Positions 1 through 5,159 of a stretch of DNA of 6,173 nucleotides are shown in pieces. Location of the stretch: the NCBI GenBank assembly GCA_021806845.1, contig JAKAPV010000181.1, positions 1 through 6,173 on the forward strand, written 5' to 3'. The translations under genes were made by a program, and so were the position numbers. This stretch comes from Bacillota bacterium (lineage in GTDB: Bacteria; Bacillota; Sulfobacillia; JAJZYS01; JAJYTV01). The notes under the pieces were generated by a model that saw only the letters and a list, made by a program, of their open reading frames with translations, made no database searches and was not told the DNA's origin. Within the stretch, counting starts at the first letter, position 1; every line of letters starts with the position of its first letter.

Positions 1-16
1 GGGAGGAATCACGGAG

Positions 17-1681
17 ATGCAGACCGCGAACTTCGCCCCCCTGACCCCGCTGAGCTTCCTGGAACGGACTGCCGACACCTATCCCGATCAGACCGCTTTC
101 GTCTATGAATCACATCGTGAGGACTACAGCCGCTTTCGCCGCCGCGTCTACCGCCTCGCGAGCGCCCTGCGGGCCGCCGGCATGGTCACGGGCGACCGCG
201 TGGCGGTGCTGGCGCCGAACACCCCGCCGATCCTCGAGGCCCACTTCGGCGTTCCGCTCGCCGGCGCGCAGCTCGTCGCCATCAATACGCGCCTCTCGCC
301 CGGCGAGGTGCGGACGATCCTGCGCCATTCCGGCGCGCGCCTGCTGATCGTCGACGAGGAGCTGTGGCCGACGATCGCCGCGATCCGGGACGACCTCGAG
401 GACCTCGAGCGCATCATTGTCGACCCGCTGCCCGGCACTCCGGGTTCGTCCGCCAATGCGCCGGAAAGTCCGGCCGCCGCGACGAAGTCGCTCCAGTCAT
501 CGCGCGGCGAGGCGGAGGAGCTCGCGACCTACGAGGCCGTCCTCGCCGCCGCGAGCGAGGACGTCCAGGCGCCGGACGTGGACGAGCGCGGGGTGATCTC
601 GATCAACTACACGAGCGGCACGACGGGCGAGCCGAAGGGCGTCATGTACCACCACCGCGGCGCCTTTCTCAACGCGCTCGGGGAGGTGATCGAGGCGCAG
701 CTGCAGCCCCAGAGCGTCTACCTCTGGACCTTGCCGATGTTCCACTGCAACGGCTGGTGCTACCCGTGGGCGGTTACGGCGATCGGCGCGACGCACGTGC
801 TCCTGCGCCGCGTCGCACCGCCCGAGATCCTGCGGCTCGTCGCCGCGGAGGGCGTGACGCACCTGAGCGGAGCGCCGACCGTTCTCACATCGATCGCGCA
901 GGAGATGGAGCGCACCGGCAGCGCCTTCCCCCGCCGCATCAAGGCGGTTACGGCCGGCGCGCCGCCTTCGCCGCGCGTCTTGCGCACGATGGAGGAACTC
1001 GGCGCCGACGTGCTGCACGTCTACGGCCTTACGGAGGTGTACGGGCCCTTCACCGTCTGCGCCTGGCACCCCGAGTGGGACGAGCTCGAGCAGGGCGAGC
1101 GCGCGTCGCTCAAGTCCAGGCAGGGCGTGCCGTATATCGGCCTCGGCGAGGCCCGCGTCGCGGACTCTCACGGCGATGACGTGCCGCGCGACGGCGAGAC
1201 GCTCGGCGAGGTCCTGTTGCGGGGCAACGGCGTGATGCTCGGCTACTACCGCAACCCCGGGGCGACCGAGAAGGCCTTCGAGGGCGGCTGGTTCCACACC
1301 GGCGACATCGGGGTCTGGCATCCCGACGGCTACATCGAGCTCAAGGACCGGGCCAAGGACATCATCATCTCCGGCGGCGAGAACATCTCGACGCAGGAGG
1401 TGGAAAAGGTGATCGTCGAGCACCCGGCGGTGCTGGAGGCGGCGGTGATCGGCATCCCGGACGAAAAGTGGGGGGAGGTGCCGAAGGCCTTCGTCACGCT
1501 GCGCCCCGGCATGGACGTCGCGGCCGAGGAACTGATCGACTTCTGCCGCGCCCGCCTTGCCCACTTCAAGTGCCCGAAGGGCATCGCCTTCACCGACCTG
1601 CCGAAGACCTCGACCGGCAAGATCCAGAAGCACGTCCTGCGCGAGAGCGAGTGGCAGGGCCGCGAAAAGCGCATCAACTAG
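17..1681 (+). CDS. AMP-forming acyl-CoA synthetase (AlkK-like fatty acid-CoA ligase)
   Basis: The 554-residue product belongs to the ANL adenylating superfamily. These enzymes activate a carboxylic acid with ATP to an acyl-adenylate and transfer it to coenzyme A, usually in the cytosol. Visible motifs, in order: the P-loop YTSGTTGEPKG at residues 198-208, the LPMFHCNGW stretch at 239-247 typical of medium/long-chain AlkK-like ligases, YGLTE at 336-340, the ribose-binding HTGD ending at D430, the hinge KDRAKD at 443-448, GGEN at 453-456, and the catalytic lysine K535 in STGK. Length matches the family. An Ala/Ser/Glu-rich linker at about 140-185 is longer than in many relatives. The ATG is chosen because GGGAGG at positions 1-6 is a strong ribosome binding site 10 nt upstream. 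The window begins at that site, so promoter and upstream neighbours are unseen. A converging crotonase-like gene follows, consistent with acyl-CoA metabolism. Family confidence is high; chain-length or aryl-acid specificity cannot be read from sequence alone. Confidence 0.93.
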   Translation: MQTANFAPLTPLSFLERTADTYPDQTAFVYESHREDYSRFRRRVYRLASALRAAGMVTGDRVAVLAPNTPPILEAHFGVPLAGAQLVAINTRLSPGEVRTILRHSGARLLIVDEELWPTIAAIRDDLEDLERIIVDPLPGTPGSSANAPESPAAATKSLQSSRGEAEELATYEAVLAAASEDVQAPDVDERGVISINYTSGTTGEPKGVMYHHRGAFLNALGEVIEAQLQPQSVYLWTLPMFHCNGWCYPWAVTAIGATHVLLRRVAPPEILRLVAAEGVTHLSGAPTVLTSIAQEMERTGSAFPRRIKAVTAGAPPSPRVLRTMEELGADVLHVYGLTEVYGPFTVCAWHPEWDELEQGERASLKSRQGVPYIGLGEARVADSHGDDVPRDGETLGEVLLRGNGVMLGYYRNPGATEKAFEGGWFHTGDIGVWHPDGYIELKDRAKDIIISGGENISTQEVEKVIVEHPAVLEAAVIGIPDEKWGEVPKAFVTLRPGMDVAAEELIDFCRARLAHFKCPKGIAFTDLPKTSTGKIQKHVLRESEWQGREKRIN

Positions 1682-1694
1682 TCCTTAGTCGCGG

Positions 1695-1763
1695 CGCGAC
1701 CGCCGCCGAGGAGGCCCCCCGGCGGCGGTCGCCTGCGCGCTGGACGCGTCCCGCCTGTGCGGG
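1695..1763. terminator. Convergent intergenic hairpins, possible bidirectional terminator
   Basis: Between the two converging genes lies a perfect inverted repeat, GCGACCGCCGCCG at 1696-1708 against 1720-1732, with an 11-nt loop. A second small hairpin follows, CCCGC (1750-1754) with GCGGG (1759-1763), loop CTGT, directly after the stop codon of the minus-strand gene. Neither has a T-run on either strand, so neither is a classical intrinsic terminator. In a GC-rich genome such hairpins between convergent genes could still stop transcription or protect mRNA 3' ends. The role is inferred from position only. Confidence 0.4.
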
Positions 1764-2564
1764 CTAGTCCCCTCCGAGGATCCCGGGCCGGTCGCTCCAC
1801 ACGGGATCGCGCTTTTCGAGGAAGGCCCGGATCCCTTCCTTCGCGTCCTGCGTGGTGCTCGCGAGGGCCATCACCTGCGTCGCGTAGGCAAGCGCCGCGA
1901 AGTCCTCGAGCCCGAGCTGGCGATAGAAGTGCTCCTTGCCCGCGCCGATCGTCTGCAGGCTGTAGCGCGCCACCTGCCGCGCCAGTTCGAGCGTGCGCTC
2001 CATGAGGTCCTCGGGCGGCACGACGCGATTGACAAGGCCGTGGCGCTCGGCGTCCACGGCGTCCATGAATTCGCCGGTGAAGAGCATCTCCGCCGCCTTC
2101 TTGCGGCCGACGTTGCGGCTCAGGAAGACGGCCGGCGTCGCGCAGAAGTAGCCGATCTTCACCCCTGGGGTCGCGAACTTGGCGGCGGTCGACGCGACGG
2201 CGAGATCGCTCGCAGCGACCAGCTGGCAGCCGGCCGCGGTCGCGACGCCATGCACCTCCGCGATCACCACCTGCGGCAGCTGCCGGATCGTCTGCATGGC
2301 GCTATAGCAGACCTCGAAGAGCTTCTGCACCGCGGGCGGGTCGCCCGCCAGGATCTCGCGCAGGTCGTGGCCCGCACTGAACACCGTGCCGGCGCCGCGC
2401 AGGATCACCGCGTTGACCTTCCGTTCCGCGCCCACGCGCCGCAGCGTCGCATCGAGCGCGGCCAGCATCTCCTCCGAGAGGGCATTGCGCTTTTCGGGGT
2501 TGTGGAGCGTGACGATGCCGATGCGTTCGGCCTCGTAGCTGTCGTCGTACAGGACCCAGTCCAA
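1764..2564 (-). CDS. Crotonase/enoyl-CoA hydratase family protein, ECHDC3-like, catalytic Glu pair absent
   Basis: The 266-residue product has the crotonase fold, whose members act on acyl-CoA thioesters. Visible are the N-terminal NPEKRNALS motif (22-30), the first oxyanion-hole segment FSAGHDLRE (62-70), the second segment ATAAGCQLVAASD (108-120), and the C-terminal FLEKRDPVW (249-257). The ATAAGCQL, FATPGVKIG and C-terminal KRDPVW signatures recall the ECHDC3 branch rather than classical FadB/EchA hydratases. In rat mitochondrial enoyl-CoA hydratase the two catalytic glutamates lie in GGGCELA and QPEILLG; here the matching positions are Q114 and G134. Water addition by the usual mechanism is therefore doubtful, and isomerase, hydrolase or another acyl-CoA role is possible. 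The start is TTG at 2564, because GAGGAGG on the minus strand lies 7 nt upstream and an in-frame TGA closes the frame just before it. The gene converges with the acyl-CoA synthetase and has no visible operon partner in this window. Confidence 0.9.
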   Translation of the reverse strand: MDWVLYDDSYEAERIGIVTLHNPEKRNALSEEMLAALDATLRRVGAERKVNAVILRGAGTVFSAGHDLREILAGDPPAVQKLFEVCYSAMQTIRQLPQVVIAEVHGVATAAGCQLVAASDLAVASTAAKFATPGVKIGYFCATPAVFLSRNVGRKKAAEMLFTGEFMDAVDAERHGLVNRVVPPEDLMERTLELARQVARYSLQTIGAGKEHFYRQLGLEDFAALAYATQVMALASTTQDAKEGIRAFLEKRDPVWSDRPGILGGD

Positions 2565-2571
2565 TGTAAAG

Positions 2572-2578
2572 CCTCCTC
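2572..2578 (-). promoter_or_regulatory. Ribosome binding site that fixes the TTG start of the crotonase gene
   Basis: The minus strand reads GAGGAGG here, followed by 7 nt and TTG at 2564. An in-frame TGA overlaps the start of this motif, so translation of this frame cannot begin further upstream. The nearby ATG just before the motif is in another frame. Confidence 0.8.
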
Positions 2579-2580
2579 AT

Positions 2581-2601
2581 CGACGGCGGCCCCCGCCGTC
2601 G
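2581..2601. repeat. Perfect 9-bp inverted repeat next to the crotonase ribosome binding site
   Basis: CGACGGCGG (2581-2589) and CCGCCGTCG (2593-2601) flank the spacer CCC. The repeat lies 2 nt upstream of the GAGGAGG site of the minus-strand crotonase gene. As RNA it would form a very stable hairpin in the 5' leader; as DNA it could be a dimeric repressor operator. The repeat is seen directly; function is inferred. Confidence 0.55.
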
Positions 2602-2964
2602 CAACGCTCAATTCCTACGCTACGGCAAAGCCGCCGCCCCTTCAATGGACGCAGGCGGCGATGGCGTCCTTCCCGCCGCGCATTGCGCGTTGGGCGCAGC
2701 AGCAAAGGCAAGAGCCTTGATGCGCCTGGTGCCAAGGTCGGTCCGCCCGGGAAGCCGGATCGCGCCAACGGCTGCGGCCCGCGCAATGCGGCGCATCGGG
2801 CTGCGGTCCGCGACGCGGACGGCTGCGCGGCGGAGATCACCCATGGGCGGCGCCGTATCCGGGAAGGCGGCAAGCACTGATCGGCGCGCCGCTATAGCCG
2901 GGCGGCCGCCTTGCGCCCAGAAAGGCATGTCCCGCGAGTCACGCTCTGCATTCAGAGAATCCTG
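2602..2964. other. Non-coding stretch, no gene recognised
   Basis: This stretch of about 360 nt separates the divergent crotonase gene and ilv operon. Long open frames exist on both strands, but their translations are Arg/Ala/Pro-rich without domain signatures or convincing ribosome binding sites, as expected by chance at high GC. Two symmetric elements stand out: an inverted repeat with 11-bp arms (2679-2689 and 2780-2790), and the palindrome GTCCGCG-A-CGCGGAC (2806-2820). I see no tRNA, rRNA or clear minus-strand promoter for the crotonase gene. Confidence 0.5.
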
Positions 2965-2994
2965 TTGACGAATCGCTTTCCGCTCTTGTATAGT
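2965..2994 (+). promoter_or_regulatory. Sigma70-type promoter upstream of the T-box leader
   Basis: TTGACG (2965-2970, five of six consensus bases) and TATAGT (2989-2994, five of six) are separated by 18 nt. This AT-richer patch stands out against the GC-rich surroundings. The predicted transcript would start near 3001. It could drive the ilvN-ilvC-leuA operon through a leader of about 530 nt, or a separate small RNA ending before the T-box. Confidence 0.7.
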
Positions 2995-3000
2995 CACGGC

Positions 3001-3229
3001 TAACAACCTTTCGCTTTCCGCATCTGCGGGGAGCGGCGAGGCCATAGACGGTGGAAGTGCACTTAGGGTTCCGCGCCTTGCGGCGGTCCGGACCGAGCAG
3101 TGCAGGCCCGGACACCGGGCACACCGCTGGCACAAAAGGCCTGGCGGCAAGTTCCACGCAAGCAGTGCTTGCGCGGTGCGTGCGCCAGGTGATTTTATAC
3201 CCAGGGCACCTTCGACAATCGAAAATCCC
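3001..3229 (+). other. Structured leader extension or candidate small RNA of unknown identity
   Basis: Between the promoter and the T-box about 230 nt carry no believable ORF but several strong potential hairpins. They are a 10-bp stem 3012-3021/3026-3035 with loop ATCT (two G-U pairs); CAGTG/CGCTG (3098-3102/3125-3129) capped by GCCCGG-ACA-CCGGGC (3106-3120); a perfect 7-bp hairpin CGCAAGC-AGT-GCTTGCG (3157-3173); and an enclosing stem CCTGGCG/CGCCAGG (3140-3146/3183-3189) followed by TGATTTTAT. GTGGAA (3051-3056) could alternatively pair with TTCCAC (3152-3157). I checked by eye for 4.5S, 6S, tmRNA, RNase P and a second T-box signature and found none. GC-rich DNA forms hairpins easily, so this remains a candidate. 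Confidence 0.35.
3190..3198 (+). promoter_or_regulatory. Weak extended -10 candidate just before T-box Stem I
   Basis: TG-A-TTTTAT has the extended -10 TG dinucleotide and four of six -10 bases. A poor -35 candidate TTGCGC lies at 3169-3174, 18 nt before the hexamer. A start near 3205 would give a T-box leader of ordinary length. It competes with the much better promoter at 2965-2994, and the same T-run could instead be the tail of the hairpin at 3140-3189. Confidence 0.25.
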
Positions 3230-3340
3230 GATGCGATGATGGGACGCGCGCCTTGCCCGAAGGCCAAAGAGAGCCGGTCTCGGCTGAAAGCCGGCGCCAA
3301 CGGGCAAGACAGCACTCCTCCCAGAGCAGCCTGCTGAACG

Positions 3341-3366
3341 CCCCGATTTGTGATCTCGGGGACAAA
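3341..3366 (+). promoter_or_regulatory. T-box Stem IIA/B pseudoknot
   Basis: CCCCGA (3341-3346) pairs with TCGGGG (3356-3361). The first loop bases TTTGT (3347-3351) pair with ACAAA (3362-3366) immediately after the stem. This forms an H-type pseudoknot of 6 and 5 bp, the conserved IIA/B element of full-length T-boxes, and argues against the shortened leader types that lack it. Confidence 0.85.
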
Positions 3367-3444
3367 TAGGCGGGCCGGCGAACAAAAGCCGTTATCCGTG
3401 GTCAAGGCCTACCGGAAACCGCTGCGTGCGGGCCGGAAGGTGAA

Positions 3445-3476
3445 CAAGGTGGTACCGCGAGACCGGCTCGCCCTTG
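3445..3476 (+). promoter_or_regulatory. T-box antiterminator
   Basis: CAAGG (3445-3449) pairs with CCTTG (3472-3476), and GCGAG (3457-3461) pairs with CTCGC (3467-3471) around loop ACCGG. The 7-nt bulge TGGTACC (3450-3456) left between the helices is where an uncharged tRNA NCCA end binds. The 3' strand shares bases with the 5' arm of the terminator, so only one structure can form. Confidence 0.92.
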
Positions 3477-3501
3477 ATGGGCGAGCCGGTCTGTTTCTTT
3501 T
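3461..3501 (+). terminator. Intrinsic terminator of the T-box riboswitch
   Basis: GACCGGCTCGCCC (3461-3473) and GGGCGAGCCGGTC (3479-3491) form a perfect 13-bp stem with loop TTGAT, followed by the T-rich tail TGTTTCTTTT (3492-3501). It forms by default and is displaced when uncharged tRNA stabilises the overlapping antiterminator. Confidence 0.95.
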
Positions 3502-3516
3502 ACCCCAAATCCCGCT

Positions 3517-3522
3517 GGGAGG
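3517..3522 (+). promoter_or_regulatory. Ribosome binding site that decides the ilvN start
   Basis: GGGAGG is followed by two in-frame ATG codons at 3525 and 3531. The spacing is 2 nt to the first and 8 nt to the second, so 3531 is the likely start. The site lies 15 nt beyond the terminator tail, so it is transcribed only on readthrough. Confidence 0.75.
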
Positions 3523-3530
3523 CGATGGCG

Positions 3531-4076
3531 ATGGATTTCACCCTAGGTATCCTGGTCGACAACGAGGCCGGCGTCCTCGCGCGCGTCGCAAGCCTCTTTA
3601 GCCGGCGCGGCTACAACATCCAGAGCCTCGCCGTCGGACCGACCGACGATCCGGGGACCTCCTGGATCACGCTGCGGGCGGAGGGGGAGGACGCGGTCCG
3701 CGTCCAGATGCAGCGCCAGCTCGGCAAGCTCGTCGAGGTGGTCGGCGTCTACCACATGACGGAGGGGAGCTCCGTCGAGCGCGAGCTCGCACTGATCAAG
3801 GTCCGGACGGACACGGGACGGCGCGCCGAGGTGATGCAGATCGCCCAGACCTTCCGGGCCGGCGTCATCGACGTGAATCCGAGCTCCGTCGTCCTGGAGA
3901 CGACGGGGGACAGCGGCAAGGTAAACGCCCTCATCGATGTCATGCGCGAGTTCGGGGTGCTGGAGGTCGCGCGCACCGGCGCGGTCGCCATGCTGCGCGG
4001 GCCGGGCGTCCTCCGGGAGGATCCGGAGGACGGTCGCTCGCCGCCGGACGAGCTGCCGCAGGCCCAGGTCCGCTGA
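3531..4076 (+). CDS. ilvN: Acetolactate synthase small (regulatory) subunit
   Basis: The 181-residue product is the regulatory subunit of acetolactate synthase (acetohydroxyacid synthase), which stimulates the catalytic subunit and carries valine feedback inhibition at the first common step of branched-chain amino acid synthesis. An N-terminal ACT domain covers about residues 1-77, with LVDNEAGVLARV at 8-19 and SRRGYNIQSL at 24-33. The C-terminal small-subunit domain covers about 83-158, starting at the RELALIKV motif and ending near EVARTGAVAM. About 20 further residues rich in Pro, Asp and Glu form a tail without a recognised domain. The start at 3531 gives 8-nt spacing to GGGAGG. A longer frame reaches back to a TTG at 3474 inside the terminator loop and is not credible. 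It is the first gene after the T-box; 19 nt separate it from ilvC. The partner gene ilvB is not adjacent upstream, which is unusual. Confidence 0.95.
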   Translation: MDFTLGILVDNEAGVLARVASLFSRRGYNIQSLAVGPTDDPGTSWITLRAEGEDAVRVQMQRQLGKLVEVVGVYHMTEGSSVERELALIKVRTDTGRRAEVMQIAQTFRAGVIDVNPSSVVLETTGDSGKVNALIDVMREFGVLEVARTGAVAMLRGPGVLREDPEDGRSPPDELPQAQVR

Positions 4077-4095
4077 AGCGAGGGAGGCAAGAGAG

Positions 4096-5133
4096 ATGGC
4101 GAAGATCTACTACGACGACGACGCAGACCGGAGTGCCCTCGCAGGACAGACGATCGCGGTGATCGGGTACGGCAGCCAGGGCCACGCACAGGCCCAGAAC
4201 CTCAGGGACCGCGGCTTTCCGGTGATCGTGGGCATCCGGCCGGGCCGCACGGCGGAGCAGGCGAAGGCGGACGGCTTTCAGGTGTACGACGTCGCCGAGG
4301 CGACCCGCCGCGCGGATGTCGTGCACATCCTGCTGCCGGACGAGGCGCAGCGGGAGGTCTATCAGGCGTCGATCGCCCCGAACCTGCGCGCCGGCATGGC
4401 GGTCAGCTTCTCGCACGGCTTCAACATCCATTTCGGCCAGGTGCAGCCGCCCAAGGACGTCGACGTCTTCATGGTCGCCCCCAAGGCGCCGGGACACCAG
4501 TTCCGCCGCCGCTTCACGGAGGGAGCCTCCGTTCCGGGCCTGCTCGCCGTGCACCAGGACGCGACCGGCAGCGCCCACGCCCGCGGCCTCGCGTTTGCCT
4601 GGGGCATCGGCTGCACCGGCGCCGGCGTGATCGAGACGACCTTCCAGGAGGAGACGGAGTCGGACCTCTTCGGCGAGCAGGCCGTGCTCTGCGGCGGCGT
4701 CACGCAGCTCATCAAGAGCGGCTTCGAGACGCTCACCGAGGCCGGCTACCAGCCGGAGGTCGCGTTCTTCGAGGTCATGAACGAGATGAAGCTGATCGTC
4801 GACCTGATGTACGAGGGCGGCCTCAGCTGGATGCGCTACTCGATCTCCGACACCGCCGAGTACGGCGACATGACCCGCGGCCCGCAGATCGTCGACGAAC
4901 ACGTCAAGGAGAACATGCGCAGGGTGCTGCGCGCCATCCAGGACGGCAGCTTCGCCCGCGAATGGATCCTCGAGAACCAGGCGGGCCGTCCGGTCTACCG
5001 TGCGCGCCGCAATGCGGAGCGCCGGCACCCCCTCGAGGTGGTCGGCCGCGAACTGCGCGCGATGATGCCCTGGCTCGGCAGCAAGAGCCCACCCGACATG
5101 GAGGAGCCGAGGGCCGAGAAGGCCGCCCGGTAA
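4096..5133 (+). CDS. ilvC: Ketol-acid reductoisomerase, class I
   Basis: The 345-residue product converts 2-acetolactate or 2-aceto-2-hydroxybutyrate to the dihydroxy acid using Mg2+ and NAD(P)H, the second shared step to valine, leucine and isoleucine. The N-terminal Rossmann fold has GYGSQGHA at 24-31. Catalytic and metal residues sit at standard class I positions: H107 in SHGFNIHFGQ, D190 and E194 in ESDLFGEQ, E226 and E230 in EVMNEMKL, and S251 in YSISDTAEYGD. The single knotted C-terminal domain and length mark class I; an extra tail of about 18 residues follows the usual MPWL end. The start at 4096 has GAGGGAGG 8 nt upstream; the open frame extends further into ilvN but is not conserved there. 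Oddities: the cofactor loop after GIRPG reads RTAEQ, short for this family, and the usually conserved TRAGV arginine is G175, with W169 where AKGIG-type sequences have lysine. Overall identity is certain. Confidence 0.97.
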   Translation: MAKIYYDDDADRSALAGQTIAVIGYGSQGHAQAQNLRDRGFPVIVGIRPGRTAEQAKADGFQVYDVAEATRRADVVHILLPDEAQREVYQASIAPNLRAGMAVSFSHGFNIHFGQVQPPKDVDVFMVAPKAPGHQFRRRFTEGASVPGLLAVHQDATGSAHARGLAFAWGIGCTGAGVIETTFQEETESDLFGEQAVLCGGVTQLIKSGFETLTEAGYQPEVAFFEVMNEMKLIVDLMYEGGLSWMRYSISDTAEYGDMTRGPQIVDEHVKENMRRVLRAIQDGSFAREWILENQAGRPVYRARRNAERRHPLEVVGRELRAMMPWLGSKSPPDMEEPRAEKAAR

Positions 5134-5159
5134 GAGAGGTCCCGAGAGGAGGGGCAGCG

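Larger units (their letters stand above)
3230..3502 (+). promoter_or_regulatory. T-box riboswitch controlling the ilvN-ilvC-leuA operon, probably tRNA-Leu responsive
   Basis: T-box leaders bind a specific tRNA and let transcription continue when it is uncharged. Stem I (about 3230-3330) shows a base helix TGC/GCA (3232-3234/3326-3328), a K-turn (GATGA 3235-3239 facing GA 3324-3325), helix TGGGA/TCCCA (3240-3244/3319-3323), the specifier loop, helix CTTGCCCG/CGGGCAAG (3252-3259/3301-3308), and the distal AGAGAG (3268-3273) with helix CCGG/CCGG (3274-3277/3291-3294), matching the conserved AG-bulge and apical T-loop module. The IIA/B pseudoknot is at 3341-3366, the conserved GTTATC at 3391-3396, and a candidate Stem III at 3412-3436. 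The T-box sequence, AACAAGGTGGTACCGCG at 3443-3459, is followed by mutually exclusive antiterminator and terminator. The best specifier is CTC (3315-3317, Leu), judged by its place next to the lower helix and the downstream genes. The bulge TGGT fits a tRNA ending ACCA. The class is certain; the amino acid is less so. Confidence 0.95.

Noticed and set aside
497..1633. Long minus-strand open frame of 378 codons inside the acyl-CoA synthetase
   Set aside because: It is a mirror of the real coding strand, which has every family motif. The antisense translation has low-complexity Arg/Ala/Asp content and no recognisable domain.
2645..2968. Plus-strand open frame of 107 codons before the ilv promoter
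   Set aside because: It has no convincing ribosome binding site, its composition is Arg/Ala/Ser-rich, and it ends within the -35 element of the promoter.
3001..3200. 6S RNA, 4.5S RNA, tmRNA or a second tandem T-box in the leader extension
   Set aside because: No long end-to-end helix with a central bubble, no conserved SRP loop, no tmRNA tRNA-like ends, and no TGGNACC T-box bulge were found. It is left as unidentified structure.
2620..3405. Long minus-strand open frame of 261 codons across the intergenic region and T-box
   Set aside because: It runs antisense through the promoter and most of the T-box. The translation is Arg/Ala/Pro-rich with no domain signature, as expected by chance at high GC.
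3474..3530. N-terminal extension of ilvN from TTG at 3474
   Set aside because: That start lies inside the terminator loop and the extension would translate the terminator stem and T-run. GGGAGG fits the ATG at 3531, where the ACT domain begins.
3937..4095. N-terminal extension of ilvC overlapping ilvN
   Set aside because: The extension is an out-of-frame reading of the ilvN end. The family N-terminus and ribosome binding site support ATG at 4096.
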